22,810 bases of DNA from PHAA01 sp040217755 (GCA_040217755.1 JBEHWJ010000026.1:1-22810), one strand, 5' to 3'. Positions 1 to 7,959 are shown, counted from the first letter of the stretch. Notes: generated by a model not told the origin, from the sequence alone. Made by a program: numbers and translations.

Positions 1-2
1 GT

Positions 3-212
3 GGTCCGCCCATCCCCGGGGAGGCGGTCGATAAAATTTTTACCAGTTTTTATAAGCTCGATGAAGCGCGGACCCGGGCCTTGGGAGGCACCGGGCTGGG
101 GTTGTCCATCGTGCGGGCCATCATGGACCAGCACCGGCAGCCATATGGGGTCTCGAACCAACCTGACGGGGTGTCGTTCTGGTTTGAACTGGAAGAAGCA
201 GCTGAACCTTAA
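3..212 (+). CDS. Sensor histidine kinase, C-terminal fragment (5' part outside window)
   Basis: This is the 3' end of a two-component sensor kinase; about 69 codons are visible and the frame is open from the window edge to TAA at 210-212. The translation shows the end of the HATPase_c ATP-binding domain: a partial G1-like GPPIPGEAVDKIF, the F-box IFTSFYKLDEART, and the G2 box GGTGLGLSIVRAIMDQH. It ends in a short acidic tail, ELEEAAEP. This domain phosphorylates a conserved histidine that lies upstream, outside the window. No response regulator gene follows, so the partner is upstream or elsewhere. The signal sensed cannot be known from this fragment. The family call is secure; the specific kinase type is not. 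Confidence 0.88.
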   Translation, partial: GPPIPGEAVDKIFTSFYKLDEARTRALGGTGLGLSIVRAIMDQHRQPYGVSNQPDGVSFWFELEEAAEP

Positions 213-289
213 ATTGGTATCAGCAACATCAAATTTCATTTTATCATCATGGGTTCTTCACATTCGCGCAACATAATAAAGGTGTCCCC

Positions 290-295
290 TATAAT
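290..295 (+). promoter_or_regulatory. Possible -10 element upstream of the repeat protein
   Basis: A perfect TATAAT lies 35 bases before the start codon at 330. No good -35 hexamer sits 16-18 bases upstream (the sequence there is near GCAACA), so this is a weak candidate. It could be activator-dependent or a chance match. Confidence 0.25.
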
Positions 296-329
296 CAAAA
301 TACCGATGACTAGGAAAGGAAGGTGAATA

Positions 330-1157
330 ATGGGTAAGAAATCAAAAATGGGCAGGGTTATCGGCGGACTTCTTATAGGAGGTCTGCTGCTGGGCGGAAC
401 CAGTCTCGCTTTGGCTGACAGTAACGCAACCGGTTCAGGCATTGCCAGTACGATCAAGGCCGGCTGGTGCGGGAAGATGGCGCCGGGGCCGAGGGATTTT
501 GACGGCCAGACCATGCAGCCGGTTCTCAATTCATTGGTTGCATCCAATCAGATCACCCAGGCGCAAGCCGACCAGATTCTTGCTCGTCAGCAACAGTTGC
601 AGACGGAACGCCAGCAGCAGAGAGACCAGAGAAAGGATATGACCCAGGCAGAGCGAGAGGCTTTGCGGGAGCAAAACCAAGCCAGTCGCATCGATCTGCT
701 GACCCAACTGGTGAACGAGGGAGTCATTACCCAGGAACAGGCTGATGTCATCCGGGATAGCATGCAGCAACAAAGAAAAGCCGTGCGGCAGGGGAGCATC
801 AGCACCGCTCTAAGTGGCTTGGTGGACAAACAAATTATCACCACCGAACAGGCCAATGCAATCCAGGATAAAATGGGTGAGATGCAGAACGCCCGCCAGG
901 CCGAGATGGAAAAGCTGCGGGGCATGACCCCGGAGCAACGCCAGGCGTATATGGAAGAGAACCGGCCCGCCAACCCGCTGGCCGAGCTGGTCGCCTCCGG
1001 AGTGCTGACCCAGGAGCAGGTGAACCAGATTCATCAGGCAATTGGTCCTAACGCCCAAGGTCAAGGCATGCATAAAGGTCAAGGCATGCGTGCAGGTCAA
1101 GGCATGCTCAGGGGCCAAGGTAACACCTGTATTCCCCGGGTACAAGGTCAATCTTAA
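330..1157 (+). CDS. Secreted helical-repeat protein, DUF2680-like modules
   Basis: A 275-residue exported protein of unknown function. The start at 330 follows a strong site, AGGAAAGGAAGG. Residues 8-30 form a signal peptide (basic start, Gly/Leu-rich core, LALAD cleavage region). The mature part has four copies of a helix-turn-helix-like unit with the pattern L-x3-x-x-[IV]-T-x-x-Q-[AV]-x-x-I, at about residues 64-86, 122-146, 158-182 and 216-238. Long Gln/Arg/Glu-rich helices separate them. The spacing shows that a block of about 94 residues was duplicated. The unit resembles DUF2680-type repeats seen in secreted Firmicute proteins. The C-terminus carries GQGM(HK/RA/LR) hexapeptide repeats. 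It follows a sensor kinase gene and could be its target, but this is only inference. Confidence 0.75.
   Translation: MGKKSKMGRVIGGLLIGGLLLGGTSLALADSNATGSGIASTIKAGWCGKMAPGPRDFDGQTMQPVLNSLVASNQITQAQADQILARQQQLQTERQQQRDQRKDMTQAEREALREQNQASRIDLLTQLVNEGVITQEQADVIRDSMQQQRKAVRQGSISTALSGLVDKQIITTEQANAIQDKMGEMQNARQAEMEKLRGMTPEQRQAYMEENRPANPLAELVASGVLTQEQVNQIHQAIGPNAQGQGMHKGQGMRAGQGMLRGQGNTCIPRVQGQS
1059..1121 (+). repeat. 18-bp in-frame tandem repeat, 3.5 copies
   Basis: Three 18-bp units start at 1059, 1077 and 1095, each beginning GGTCAAGGCATGC, followed by a partial, diverged unit at 1113-1121. Each unit codes for GQGM plus two variable residues, at the C-terminus of the secreted repeat protein. 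The unit length is a multiple of three, so copy-number change would keep the frame. Confidence 0.85.
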
Positions 1158-1195
1158 TCAGGTAAACCAGAATCCAGTCCTGAAATTCCACACCG

Positions 1196-1224
1196 AGGCC
1201 GGGAGCTTATGCCCCCGGCCTTTG
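1196..1224 (+). terminator. Probable terminator after the repeat protein
   Basis: AGGCCGGG (1196-1203) pairs with CCCGGCCT (1214-1221) around a 10-base loop, about 40 bases after the stop of the repeat-protein gene. The T-run after it is short, so termination may be partial. Confidence 0.6.
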
Positions 1225-1331
1225 TATATCTCAGTTTAGTTACTATAGCATGATTGACAAAGATGTCCTTGCCTTTCCCTGACGCTATGGCGATTATTTC
1301 CGGTAATTCCCGATTTTTATGTCCATTGTAG

Positions 1332-1637
1332 TTAATACCTTATTCCGGTATGTTTTTCAAGATAGTCTTTAAGAGCGTATAATGTCTGTATGTCGTTTTT
1401 GAATACAGCTATATTAGGATTCCACCGACCATGTATATTGCCAACGGTAATTGAACGCGAGACGTTGGCAGCATCTATCCCAAGTTCATTACGGAAAAAT
1501 TCAATCTTCTTTTCTATTTGATTGATTATGCCGATCATGGAATTAGACCGAAATGTTAATCCTCTAATTATTACGACAATTTCTTCATTCTTCCTAATCT
1601 TAACAGGTACAAAATAGGATATTATAGATTTTATCAT
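1332..1637 (-). CDS. Small hypothetical protein (101 aa)
   Basis: I do not recognise this gene. On the minus strand an AAGGAGGA site lies at 1644-1651. The ATG at 1641-1643 is too close to it, while the ATG at 1635-1637 has 7 bases of spacing, so that start was chosen (MIKSIISYFVPVKIRKNEE). The protein is a mixed alpha/beta candidate with a hydrophobic strand (EIVVIIRGL) and a charged helix (IGIINQIEKKIEFFRNELG). It has no signal peptide and no obvious metal or nucleotide motif. It is AT-richer than its neighbours, which may mean recent acquisition. It lies downstream of tRNA-Trp on the same strand but is separated from it by a terminator. The good ribosome binding site supports a real gene. 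Confidence 0.55.
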   Translation of the reverse strand: MIKSIISYFVPVKIRKNEEIVVIIRGLTFRSNSMIGIINQIEKKIEFFRNELGIDAANVSRSITVGNIHGRWNPNIAVFKNDIQTLYALKDYLEKHTGIRY

Positions 1638-1707
1638 TATCATTCCTCCTTGAGGATGGTTAGTACATCTTCTGCAGTATCGACAGCACTCTTATCAATC
1701 ACCACAT

Positions 1708-1739
1708 TATAAAAATACAGGGCCCCCAAGCCCTGTATT
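1708..1739 (-). terminator. Rho-independent terminator of tRNA-Trp
   Basis: A perfect 10-bp stem: 1714-1723 pairs with 1730-1739 around a 6-base loop. On the minus strand it is followed by TTTTTAT, directly downstream of the tRNA-Trp gene. Confidence 0.85.
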
Positions 1740-1752
1740 ACTAATTTCTGAA

Positions 1753-1828
1753 TGGCAGGGGAGAGAGGTCTCGAACCCCCAGCCCTCGGTTTTGGAGACC
1801 GATGCTCTGCCAATTGAGCTACTCCCCT
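1753..1828 (-). tRNA. tRNA-Trp (anticodon CCA)
   Basis: Read on the minus strand, this folds as a standard cloverleaf of 76 bases including an encoded 3' CCA. The acceptor stem is AGGGGAG paired with CTCCCCT, with discriminator G. The D arm contains the AGCTCAATTGGCAGAGC pattern. The anticodon stem is TCGGT/ACCGA with loop CTCCAAA, so the anticodon is CCA (Trp). The T arm has GGTTCGAGACC. It has its own promoter and terminator. Confidence 0.97.
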
Positions 1829-1853
1829 GTGCTGTATTTACCCAGCGAAATTC

Positions 1854-1882
1854 ATTTTATCATATATATTTGTGTCGTTCAA
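1854..1882 (-). promoter_or_regulatory. Sigma-A-type promoter of tRNA-Trp
   Basis: On the minus strand, -35 TTGAAC (1877-1882) and -10 TAAAAT (1854-1859) are separated by exactly 17 bases. The tRNA 5' end is 25 bases beyond the -10 box, leaving room for a short 5' leader. Confidence 0.7.
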
Positions 1883-1991
1883 TATATTATCCCGGTTGTA
1901 TCGGCATATATATATGATAGTATATTTGACAGAGCATAAAATGAGGACTTTTGGTCCGCAATCATAATATAAAGATTGGGAAGTGAGTGAG

Positions 1992-2942
1992 ATGTCAAAA
2001 GAGAGGGTTCTGGTATTGATGGGCGGCTACTCGGAGGAGAGGGACGTTTCCATAAGGAGCGGTACTGCGATCCTGAAGGCCGTGCAGAGCCTGGGATACG
2101 AGGCGGAAGGGATGGACCTCAAGGATCTGCCCATTCAGAACATCGTCGACTTCAATCCCGACCTGGTTTTTATCGCCCTGCATGGCAAAGACGGAGAAGA
2201 TGGCACCGTCCAGGGTCTGCTGGAGATTCTCAACATCCGCTACACTGGTTCCGGAGTGGCGGCCAGCGCTATCGGCATCAACAAGATACTGACCAAGAAG
2301 ATGTTGAGTTATGAAGGTATACCTACCTCGCCTTTTACTATCCTTAACCGCAATACGTTTACCTCTTCGCCCCAGGAATTAGCCAATTTGATCAGGAAAA
2401 TCGGGATGCCGATGGTTATCAAAGCGGCTACCCAGGGTTCCAGCATCGGGGTCTACATCGTGAACAAGGAGGAAGAAGTCGCCTCTGCTTTGGAAGCTGC
2501 TTTCGCTTATGATCCCAATGTGCTGGTGGAGAAATTTATCGACGGAACCGAAGTCACTTCGACCGTCATGGGAAATGAGTATGTCACCGAAGCGCTGCCG
2601 CTCATCGAAATCACCTCGGCAAACGAATTCTATGATTTTGAATCCAAATACACCCCGGGGATGTGCAGCCACATCATCCCCGCCCGGGTAGCTGACGAAG
2701 TGCAGGCGAAGGTGGCGGTCCTGAGCCAGCAGGTGTTCAAATCCCTTGGCTGCCGGGGAGTGGCCCGGGTGGATTTCATCATCGACAAGAATAACGATCC
2801 GTTTGTATTGGAGATAAACACCATACCGGGCATGACCGAGATGAGCCTGGTCCCGGACGCCGCCCGGGCACAAGGGATAAGCTTCGAACAACTGGTCGAC
2901 CGGATAGTACGCCTGGGCCTGGAAACTCCGGCGCATCGGTAA
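1992..2942 (+). CDS. ddl: D-alanine--D-alanine ligase
   Basis: A cytoplasmic ATP-grasp ligase that makes the D-Ala-D-Ala dipeptide of peptidoglycan precursors. The ATG at 1992 has a GGGAAG site about 8 bases upstream; a GTG at 1983 is possible but poorly spaced. The 316 residues are a normal Ddl length. Visible motifs are GGYSEERDVSIRSG near the start, the LHGKDGEDGTVQG segment, the ATP-binding VIKAATQGSSIGV loop, and the metal/substrate motif LEINTIPGMT near the C-terminus. Tyr220 in ESKYTPG matches the tyrosine of true Ddl enzymes; it is the position altered in D-lactate-using homologues, so a D-Ala-D-Ala product is expected. It stands alone: the next gene starts 226 bases later. Confidence 0.95.
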   Translation: MSKERVLVLMGGYSEERDVSIRSGTAILKAVQSLGYEAEGMDLKDLPIQNIVDFNPDLVFIALHGKDGEDGTVQGLLEILNIRYTGSGVAASAIGINKILTKKMLSYEGIPTSPFTILNRNTFTSSPQELANLIRKIGMPMVIKAATQGSSIGVYIVNKEEEVASALEAAFAYDPNVLVEKFIDGTEVTSTVMGNEYVTEALPLIEITSANEFYDFESKYTPGMCSHIIPARVADEVQAKVAVLSQQVFKSLGCRGVARVDFIIDKNNDPFVLEINTIPGMTEMSLVPDAARAQGISFEQLVDRIVRLGLETPAHR

Positions 2943-3168
2943 TTTAATTACTCGGCTGATAATGTCAATATCGTATATATTTATACATGTTTAGCGATTA
3001 AGCATTAATTAATCACGGATGATTAATAGGTGTCCCGAACGGAATTTATTGATTAAAAGCCTTTTAACACTAGTTTAGGGAAATCTGGGACAAGCTTAAC
3101 CAACCGTGGGGACATAGGAAATTTGCTGGGATGTCGCGTATTCGTATTAAACCAACAGGAGGATCGAC
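2943..3168. other. AT-rich intergenic spacer with a 7-bp inverted repeat
   Basis: 226 bases without a convincing ORF. It contains a perfect inverted repeat, ATTAATC (3008-3014) with GATTAAT (3021-3027), and a distant TGTCCC/GGGACA pair (3031-3036 and 3087-3092). No strong terminator follows ddl. No clear promoter is visible for the UPF0182 gene; TTGATT near 3049 lacks a good -10 box. Confidence 0.4.
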
Positions 3169-5910
3169 ATGGATAACTCAAACCGGTCGCTGATAAAGAT
3201 AATTGGTGTGGTGGCTTTGCTGTGGGCGGTATCGGCTTTGTCCAATTACTATGTAGATTGGCTGTGGTTCAAGTCGATAGATTTTACCCAGGTTTTCACC
3301 ATAACCCTGGTCAATCGATTGTTGTTGCTGATCGGGGTATTCTTGCTGACTTTCCTATTCATATGGGGTAATCTGTGGCTGACCAAGAACAACGATCATC
3401 CCGAACACGAAAGACCGCTAAGTGAAGAGCAGGAACAGGACGTCATCTTCCTGAATCCGCGTCTGACTGGCTGGGGAAAGCTCCTCCAGGGCGAAAACCG
3501 CAAATGGATATTCCTGGCGGCCGCCCTTTTCGGGGCTTATCTGGTCAGCAGCACCCTGGGCGAGCATTGGATCATCGTGCAACAATTCTTTAATAAAACC
3601 GCCTTCGGTTTACCCGACCCGGTCTTTGGCCGGGACCTCGGATTTTATTTTTTCAACCTGACCTTCTATCACTTCATCTATAGCCTGGTCATGACCCTGC
3701 TGGTACTTACCACCATCATGGCAGCGATGGTCTACCTGCTCAACGCATCCGCTGAGCTTTTCATGATCGATTGGGAGGATTTCTCCTTTGCCAAGAAGCA
3801 TTTATCCATCCTGGCGGTGGCCATCTTTGCTTTGAAAGCCTGGGGATATAAACTGGGCACCTTTGATATTCTCTATTCCAGCCATGGGGCGGTTTTCGGA
3901 GCCGCCTATGCCGACATCCACGCCCGCCTGGTCGCCAATCAGGTACTGATGGTAGTGGCCCTGGCGGTGGCGGCCATATTGCTGATAAACTTATATGTTC
4001 GGAAATTTCGGTGGATATTGTACAGTATCGGCGCCTGGGTGGTCTTGGCCATATTGATGGGCGGTATTTACCCGACCTTTATGCAAAAATTCGTGGTGCA
4101 ACCGAATGAATTTAACCTGGAAAAACCATATATAGAGACCGGCATCCAGTTTACCCGCCAGGCTTATGGTCTGAACGAAGTAGAGAACAAGCAGTTTGCC
4201 ATCAATTATAACCTGACCCCGGCCGATATCCAGGCCAACGAGGCTACCATCAGCAATATCCGCTTGTGGGATTGGCAGCCATTAGGGAAAACCTATAGCA
4301 GCCTTCAGGAATTGCGCCCCTACTACGTTTTCAATGACGTCGATATCGACCGCTACATCATCAATGGCCGTTATCGCCAGGTCATGCTGGCGGCCCGGGA
4401 GATAGAACAAACCCCCGAACAGGCCAAGACCTGGGTCAACCAGCGCCTCATGTTCACCCATGGTTATGGGCTGGTGATGAGCCCGGTTACGGAGATAGCC
4501 CAGGAAGGTTTCCCGGAATTCTTCATCAAGGACATCCCGCCCCAGTTTGCCACCGACTTAAAGGTTTCCCGCCCCGAGATATATTTCGGCGAGAAGACCG
4601 ACAACTATGTCATCGTCAACACCAAACAGGATGAGTTCGATTATCCCATGGGCGACCAGAACGTCTTCACCCAGTACCAAGGAGAAAGTGGTATTCAGGT
4701 GGGTTCGTGGCCCCGACGACTCGTCTTGAGCTGGGTTCTGCGGGATTATAAAATGATCCTCTCCTCGGATGTCAACGCCCAGAGCCAGGTGCTCATGAAC
4801 CGCAACATAGTCTCCCGGACCCAGAAGGTGGCGCCCTATCTGCGCTATGATGGGGACCCCTACCTGGTGGTCGATCCGGAGGGCAGATTCTTCTGGGTTA
4901 TAGATGCCTACACTTATTCCAATATGTACCCCTATTCCCAGCCCTACGATCAGGCCGGCAACAACTACATCCGCAACGCGGTCAAGGTGGTCTGCGACGC
5001 CTATACCGGGGAGATGAATTTCTATGTTGCCGATGAGCATGACCCGCTGATTCAGACTTATCAGAAGATATTCCCCGGTCTGTATAAACCGCTCGAGGAG
5101 ATGCCGGCAGGACTCAAACCCCACGTCCGTTACCCGGTCGATATGTTCACCATCCAGGCCGGTATATACCGCACCTATCATATCAGTGATCCGGGTGTCT
5201 TTTATAATAAGGAAGACATCTGGGTAATCCCCACCGAACTTACCGGGGGCGCCGAAACCCCGATCGAACCTTACTATATAATTATGCATCTGCCCGGGGA
5301 GAGCGCGGCCGAGTACATCCTCATGCTGCCTTACACTCCCAATGGCCGGCCCAATATGATCGCCTGGATGTGTGCCCGGATGGACGGCGAAAATTATGGT
5401 AAGAAACTGGTCTACCAATTCCCCAAACAGGAGACCGTATATGGACCGATGCAGATTGAATCGCGTATAAACCAGGATACTGAGATCTCCCGCCAGCTCA
5501 CCCTGTGGGACCAGAAAGGCTCCAGCGCGGTAAGAGGTAACCTGTTGGTCATACCTATCAACAACTCGATATTGTACATCGAGCCCCTCTACCTGCAGGC
5601 CCAAACCAGTGTAATGCCGGAATTGAAGAGGATTATCGCTGCATACGGCAACAAGGTAGTCATGGAAGAATCGCTTGATAAGGCCTTGATAGCCTTGTTC
5701 GGAGAGGGACAGACTCCGGCTCCGGGTCCGGTCACCCCATCGCCTGGTACCGGCGGCGAGGGGGTTACGATAGCTGAACTGGCCCAGACAGCCAGGCAGT
5801 ATTACGACCAGGCCAATACTAGTTTGAGAGCGGGCGATTGGGCTGGTTATGGAAGAAACATCGACAAACTAAATGAGGTAATAACCAGACTGGAACAGAT
5901 GACACAATAG
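3169..5910 (+). CDS. UPF0182 family large membrane protein
   Basis: A 913-residue integral membrane protein of the UPF0182 family, whose function is not established. An AGGAGG site 6 bases before the ATG fixes the start. About seven membrane segments lie in the first 305 residues (roughly 8-26, 45-68, 112-132, 165-191, 210-226, 255-275, 280-304). A large region of about 530 residues follows, predicted outside the membrane, with family-typical blocks such as NVFTQYQGESG, SWVLRDYKMILSSD and PYLRYDGDPYLVV. A Pro/Gly linker near residue 850 leads to a C-terminal helical segment that could bind a partner. The length is normal for the family. The SGNH hydrolase gene follows after 13 bases, so the two are probably co-transcribed. 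Confidence 0.93.
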   Translation: MDNSNRSLIKIIGVVALLWAVSALSNYYVDWLWFKSIDFTQVFTITLVNRLLLLIGVFLLTFLFIWGNLWLTKNNDHPEHERPLSEEQEQDVIFLNPRLTGWGKLLQGENRKWIFLAAALFGAYLVSSTLGEHWIIVQQFFNKTAFGLPDPVFGRDLGFYFFNLTFYHFIYSLVMTLLVLTTIMAAMVYLLNASAELFMIDWEDFSFAKKHLSILAVAIFALKAWGYKLGTFDILYSSHGAVFGAAYADIHARLVANQVLMVVALAVAAILLINLYVRKFRWILYSIGAWVVLAILMGGIYPTFMQKFVVQPNEFNLEKPYIETGIQFTRQAYGLNEVENKQFAINYNLTPADIQANEATISNIRLWDWQPLGKTYSSLQELRPYYVFNDVDIDRYIINGRYRQVMLAAREIEQTPEQAKTWVNQRLMFTHGYGLVMSPVTEIAQEGFPEFFIKDIPPQFATDLKVSRPEIYFGEKTDNYVIVNTKQDEFDYPMGDQNVFTQYQGESGIQVGSWPRRLVLSWVLRDYKMILSSDVNAQSQVLMNRNIVSRTQKVAPYLRYDGDPYLVVDPEGRFFWVIDAYTYSNMYPYSQPYDQAGNNYIRNAVKVVCDAYTGEMNFYVADEHDPLIQTYQKIFPGLYKPLEEMPAGLKPHVRYPVDMFTIQAGIYRTYHISDPGVFYNKEDIWVIPTELTGGAETPIEPYYIIMHLPGESAAEYILMLPYTPNGRPNMIAWMCARMDGENYGKKLVYQFPKQETVYGPMQIESRINQDTEISRQLTLWDQKGSSAVRGNLLVIPINNSILYIEPLYLQAQTSVMPELKRIIAAYGNKVVMEESLDKALIALFGEGQTPAPGPVTPSPGTGGEGVTIAELAQTARQYYDQANTSLRAGDWAGYGRNIDKLNEVITRLEQMTQ

Positions 5911-5923
5911 GCGGGGAGGATTT

Positions 5924-6490
5924 ATGGCACAGCCAGAGGGATTCAAGGTGGTCTGCCTGGGTGACAGCATTACCTGGGGTTTTCCTTACGGACCGGAATA
6001 CTCATGGGTGACCATGCTGGATGAAATCCTGGAGGCAGAGTTCATCAATGAGGGTATCAACGGCAATACCACCGATGATATGCTGCGCCGTTTTTACCGC
6101 TGCGTCATCAAGCATGAGCCAACCCACCTGGTAATCTTGGGTGGGGCCAACGATGTGCTATGGCAGGAAAGCATCGATCGCATTGTGTACAACCTGCAGG
6201 CTATAGCTCAGAAAGCCGGGGAAGCGGGGATCAAGGTGATAATGGCCACCCCTACCGCCATCAACCACCGGGAGGTGGAACGCAGATTGGACCGTATCCG
6301 CGACTGGATCAAAGGTTATGCCCGGGAAAATAACCTCCCGGTGATAGATTTTGCCGCCGCCTATTTCGCCCCCGATGGCTCTATCCGGTCTGATTTGCTC
6401 CTGCTGGATGGGGCCCATCCTAACAAAAACGGCTATCGGGCCATGTTTGAACAGATAGATCTGAATATTTTCAGGGACATGAAGATCTAA
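5924..6490 (+). CDS. SGNH/GDSL-family hydrolase (cytoplasmic)
   Basis: A 188-residue esterase/lipase-like hydrolase. The start follows GGGGAGGA by 3-6 bases and lies 13 bases after the UPF0182 stop, which points to an operon. Block I is GDSITWG with the nucleophile Ser15, block III is GGANDV with Asn76, and block V is DGAHPNKNGY with Asp162 and His165. The catalytic set is complete. No signal peptide or membrane segment is present, so it should act in the cytoplasm. Its size suits single-domain acyl-esterases or thioesterases; the substrate cannot be told. Its stop codon overlaps the stop of the convergent thiolase gene, leaving no room for a terminator between them. Confidence 0.92.
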   Translation: MAQPEGFKVVCLGDSITWGFPYGPEYSWVTMLDEILEAEFINEGINGNTTDDMLRRFYRCVIKHEPTHLVILGGANDVLWQESIDRIVYNLQAIAQKAGEAGIKVIMATPTAINHREVERRLDRIRDWIKGYARENNLPVIDFAAAYFAPDGSIRSDLLLLDGAHPNKNGYRAMFEQIDLNIFRDMKI

Positions 6491-7470
6491 ACGGAGGGTG
6501 GGACTTCTTCCGGACGCAGAGGCCGTATCATTAGCATATCGGGCTCCGGGTGGCCGGGCCGGATCACCGACACCCGGGCGCTGTCCAGGTCGCGGGCGTC
6601 ACTGTAGCGGGCTACGATAGCTGCCGCCAAGGCCAGTTCGGGAGGCCCATCCTGGTCGAACCGCCGCAGCAGACCCAATGGTCCAGGCCGGTCGTTCACC
6701 TTGATAAGATAATCCTGGGTGCGGGCCGCCTTTTGCAGCCGTTCATTCTCGCTATGATTACGGCCCACCATCAGCAATTCGCCGTCACTTAGGTAGAAAT
6801 GACGACCTACCTTCAAAATCTCCAGTTCCCCGGCCTCGATATCCGGTTTTATGGTCAGAACCCGGCGCAGCCGCCGGGAAAAGTTCTCCTGGGTAAGCAG
6901 GCAGCCCCCGGCGGGGGTAGGGTATTCTTTGATGCTGTAATGTTCAGCCAGCTGCATCTGGCGGGTGCGGCTGCGGCCGCTTATATCCAACAGGCGGCTG
7001 CGGTCGACCCAGCCTTCCTTTTCGGGAATGGTGGGTTCCAACAACCGGGCGGATAGGGGCCGCAGCACCAGGCCGGGGTAACCGGACAGCTTCTCCACCT
7101 GCCGCAGCGCTGATTTATTTTGGCTCATGGGCCGTTCGCCTACCACCTCGCCGGTGATCAGGAATGATGCTCCTATCTCCTCCATAAATCGTCCCGCCCG
7201 GTTGAGCATAAAGCCGTGGCAGTCGATACAGGGATTGAAGTTCTTACCGTAGCCGTATACCGGTTTCTTCAACACATCCATGTATTCAGGACCGATGTCG
7301 AGCTCGTGGTATTCGATGCCCAATTGGGCGGCGGCCTTGCGATTGCCCGGTTCGGCTCCGAAAAAAGGTGACACGAAGTTGACCCCGACCACCTCGATGC
7401 CCTGATCCTTGATAAGACATACCGCTAGTAACGAATCCAGCCCCCCGGAAAAAAGACTAACTGCTTTCAA
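6487..7470 (-). CDS. PP-loop ThiI/MnmA-like thiolase with NFACT-R-like C-terminus
   Basis: A predicted ATP-dependent sulfur-transfer enzyme, probably acting on RNA. The TTG at 7468-7470 (MKAVSLFSGG) was chosen because it puts the PP-loop at the N-terminus, as is usual; upstream ATGs at 7512 or 7530 would overlap DUF523 by 56-74 bases. Residues 8-13 are the PP-loop SGGLDS. Further on come PCIDCH (Cys81, Cys84), ITGEVVGERPMSQ and PAGGCLLT (Cys190), as expected for thiolases that use cysteines for persulfide chemistry or cluster binding. Residues from about 215 contain LSDGELLMVGRNHSENERL, which resembles the NFACT-R RNA-binding domain. It overlaps the DUF523 stop by 14 bases, so translation is coupled. 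The target base is unknown. Confidence 0.85.
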   Translation of the reverse strand: MKAVSLFSGGLDSLLAVCLIKDQGIEVVGVNFVSPFFGAEPGNRKAAAQLGIEYHELDIGPEYMDVLKKPVYGYGKNFNPCIDCHGFMLNRAGRFMEEIGASFLITGEVVGERPMSQNKSALRQVEKLSGYPGLVLRPLSARLLEPTIPEKEGWVDRSRLLDISGRSRTRQMQLAEHYSIKEYPTPAGGCLLTQENFSRRLRRVLTIKPDIEAGELEILKVGRHFYLSDGELLMVGRNHSENERLQKAARTQDYLIKVNDRPGPLGLLRRFDQDGPPELALAAAIVARYSDARDLDSARVSVIRPGHPEPDMLMIRPLRPEEVPPSV

Positions 7471-7939
7471 TGCTGGTACACACCCCTTTTCCGCGCAGGT
7501 ACTCCTCTTCATCCCAAACCCGGAATCCATGCTGTTTGAGCATAGCGGTGGTCACCCCGTCGCCGGCGATCAGCTGATGAGTGAAGGTACCATCATAGAT
7601 ACTGCCGCTGCCACAGGAAGGACTCCCTCTTTTCAAAACAGCGCCTTGGACATCGGCCCGGATAGCGATGCTCAATGTCTCCTCCGCACCCCGGATGAAG
7701 TTCGGGGTGACATTCATCCCGTCGCGGTTGACGACCAGAGCGTTACCATCCACGACGTCCAGACCGGTTCCGCCGCTTATTTCGCAGGCGCTGCGGGGCG
7801 TAGTCAGGCCACCCAGTTGCTCCGGGCAGACCGGGATCACTCCGCCCATGGCCAACAATTCCACAAAATAGGGATGCAAATTGTTGCCCCCGTCGTATTT
7901 ACAGTTAATCCCGCATAAGCAGGCACTGACAAGCTTCAT
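7457..7939 (-). CDS. DUF523 (TudS-like) protein, possible thiouracil desulfidase
   Basis: A 160-residue member of DUF523. Characterised short members (TudS) are [4Fe-4S] enzymes that remove sulfur from 2-thiouracil. Family blocks are SACLCGINCKYDGG at the N-terminus, VCPEQLGGLTTPR (Cys38, Glu40), and LKRGSPSCGSGSIYDG (Cys109). These cysteines could hold a cluster with one open iron site. The ATG at 7937-7939 has GGAGG 6 bases upstream. A strong promoter lies just before it, and the next gene is a PP-loop thiolase whose start overlaps this stop. The context suggests sulfur removal or recycling linked to RNA thiolation; that part is inference. Membership is clear; the substrate is not shown. 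Confidence 0.9.
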   Translation of the reverse strand: MKLVSACLCGINCKYDGGNNLHPYFVELLAMGGVIPVCPEQLGGLTTPRSACEISGGTGLDVVDGNALVVNRDGMNVTPNFIRGAEETLSIAIRADVQGAVLKRGSPSCGSGSIYDGTFTHQLIAGDGVTTAMLKQHGFRVWDEEEYLRGKGVCTSIESS

Positions 7940-7959
7940 GACCAACCTCCAATTACTAC

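Noticed and set aside
1..276. Open frame from the window edge read as a 91-residue protein
   Set aside because: The histidine kinase tail lies in another frame (3-212) with clear family motifs; this frame is Pro/Ser/Trp-rich noise.
1059..1121. Tandem repeat as a CRISPR or regulatory array
   Set aside because: The units are 18 bp, contiguous and in frame with the coding sequence, with no spacers.
1753..1828. tRNA-Trp as an integration site for a mobile element
   Set aside because: No integrase gene and no duplicated tRNA 3' end was found in the window.
1926..1954. TTGACA at 1926-1931 as the ddl promoter
   Set aside because: No acceptable -10 box at 16-18 bases; the sequence there is TTTTGG.
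2379..2936. 185-residue minus-strand frame inside ddl
   Set aside because: Shadow of a strongly conserved gene; composition is typical of antisense frames.
1992..2942. Vancomycin-type D-Ala-D-Lac ligase
   Set aside because: Tyr220 in the ESKY motif is the residue of normal D-Ala-D-Ala ligases, and no vanH/vanX-like neighbours are present.
4558..5604. 348-residue minus-strand frame inside the UPF0182 gene
   Set aside because: It is antisense to a conserved coding region, has no ribosome site and no family motif.
7409..7918. 169-residue plus-strand frame opposite the thiolase and DUF523 genes
   Set aside because: Both minus-strand genes have clear motifs, promoter and binding sites; this frame has none.
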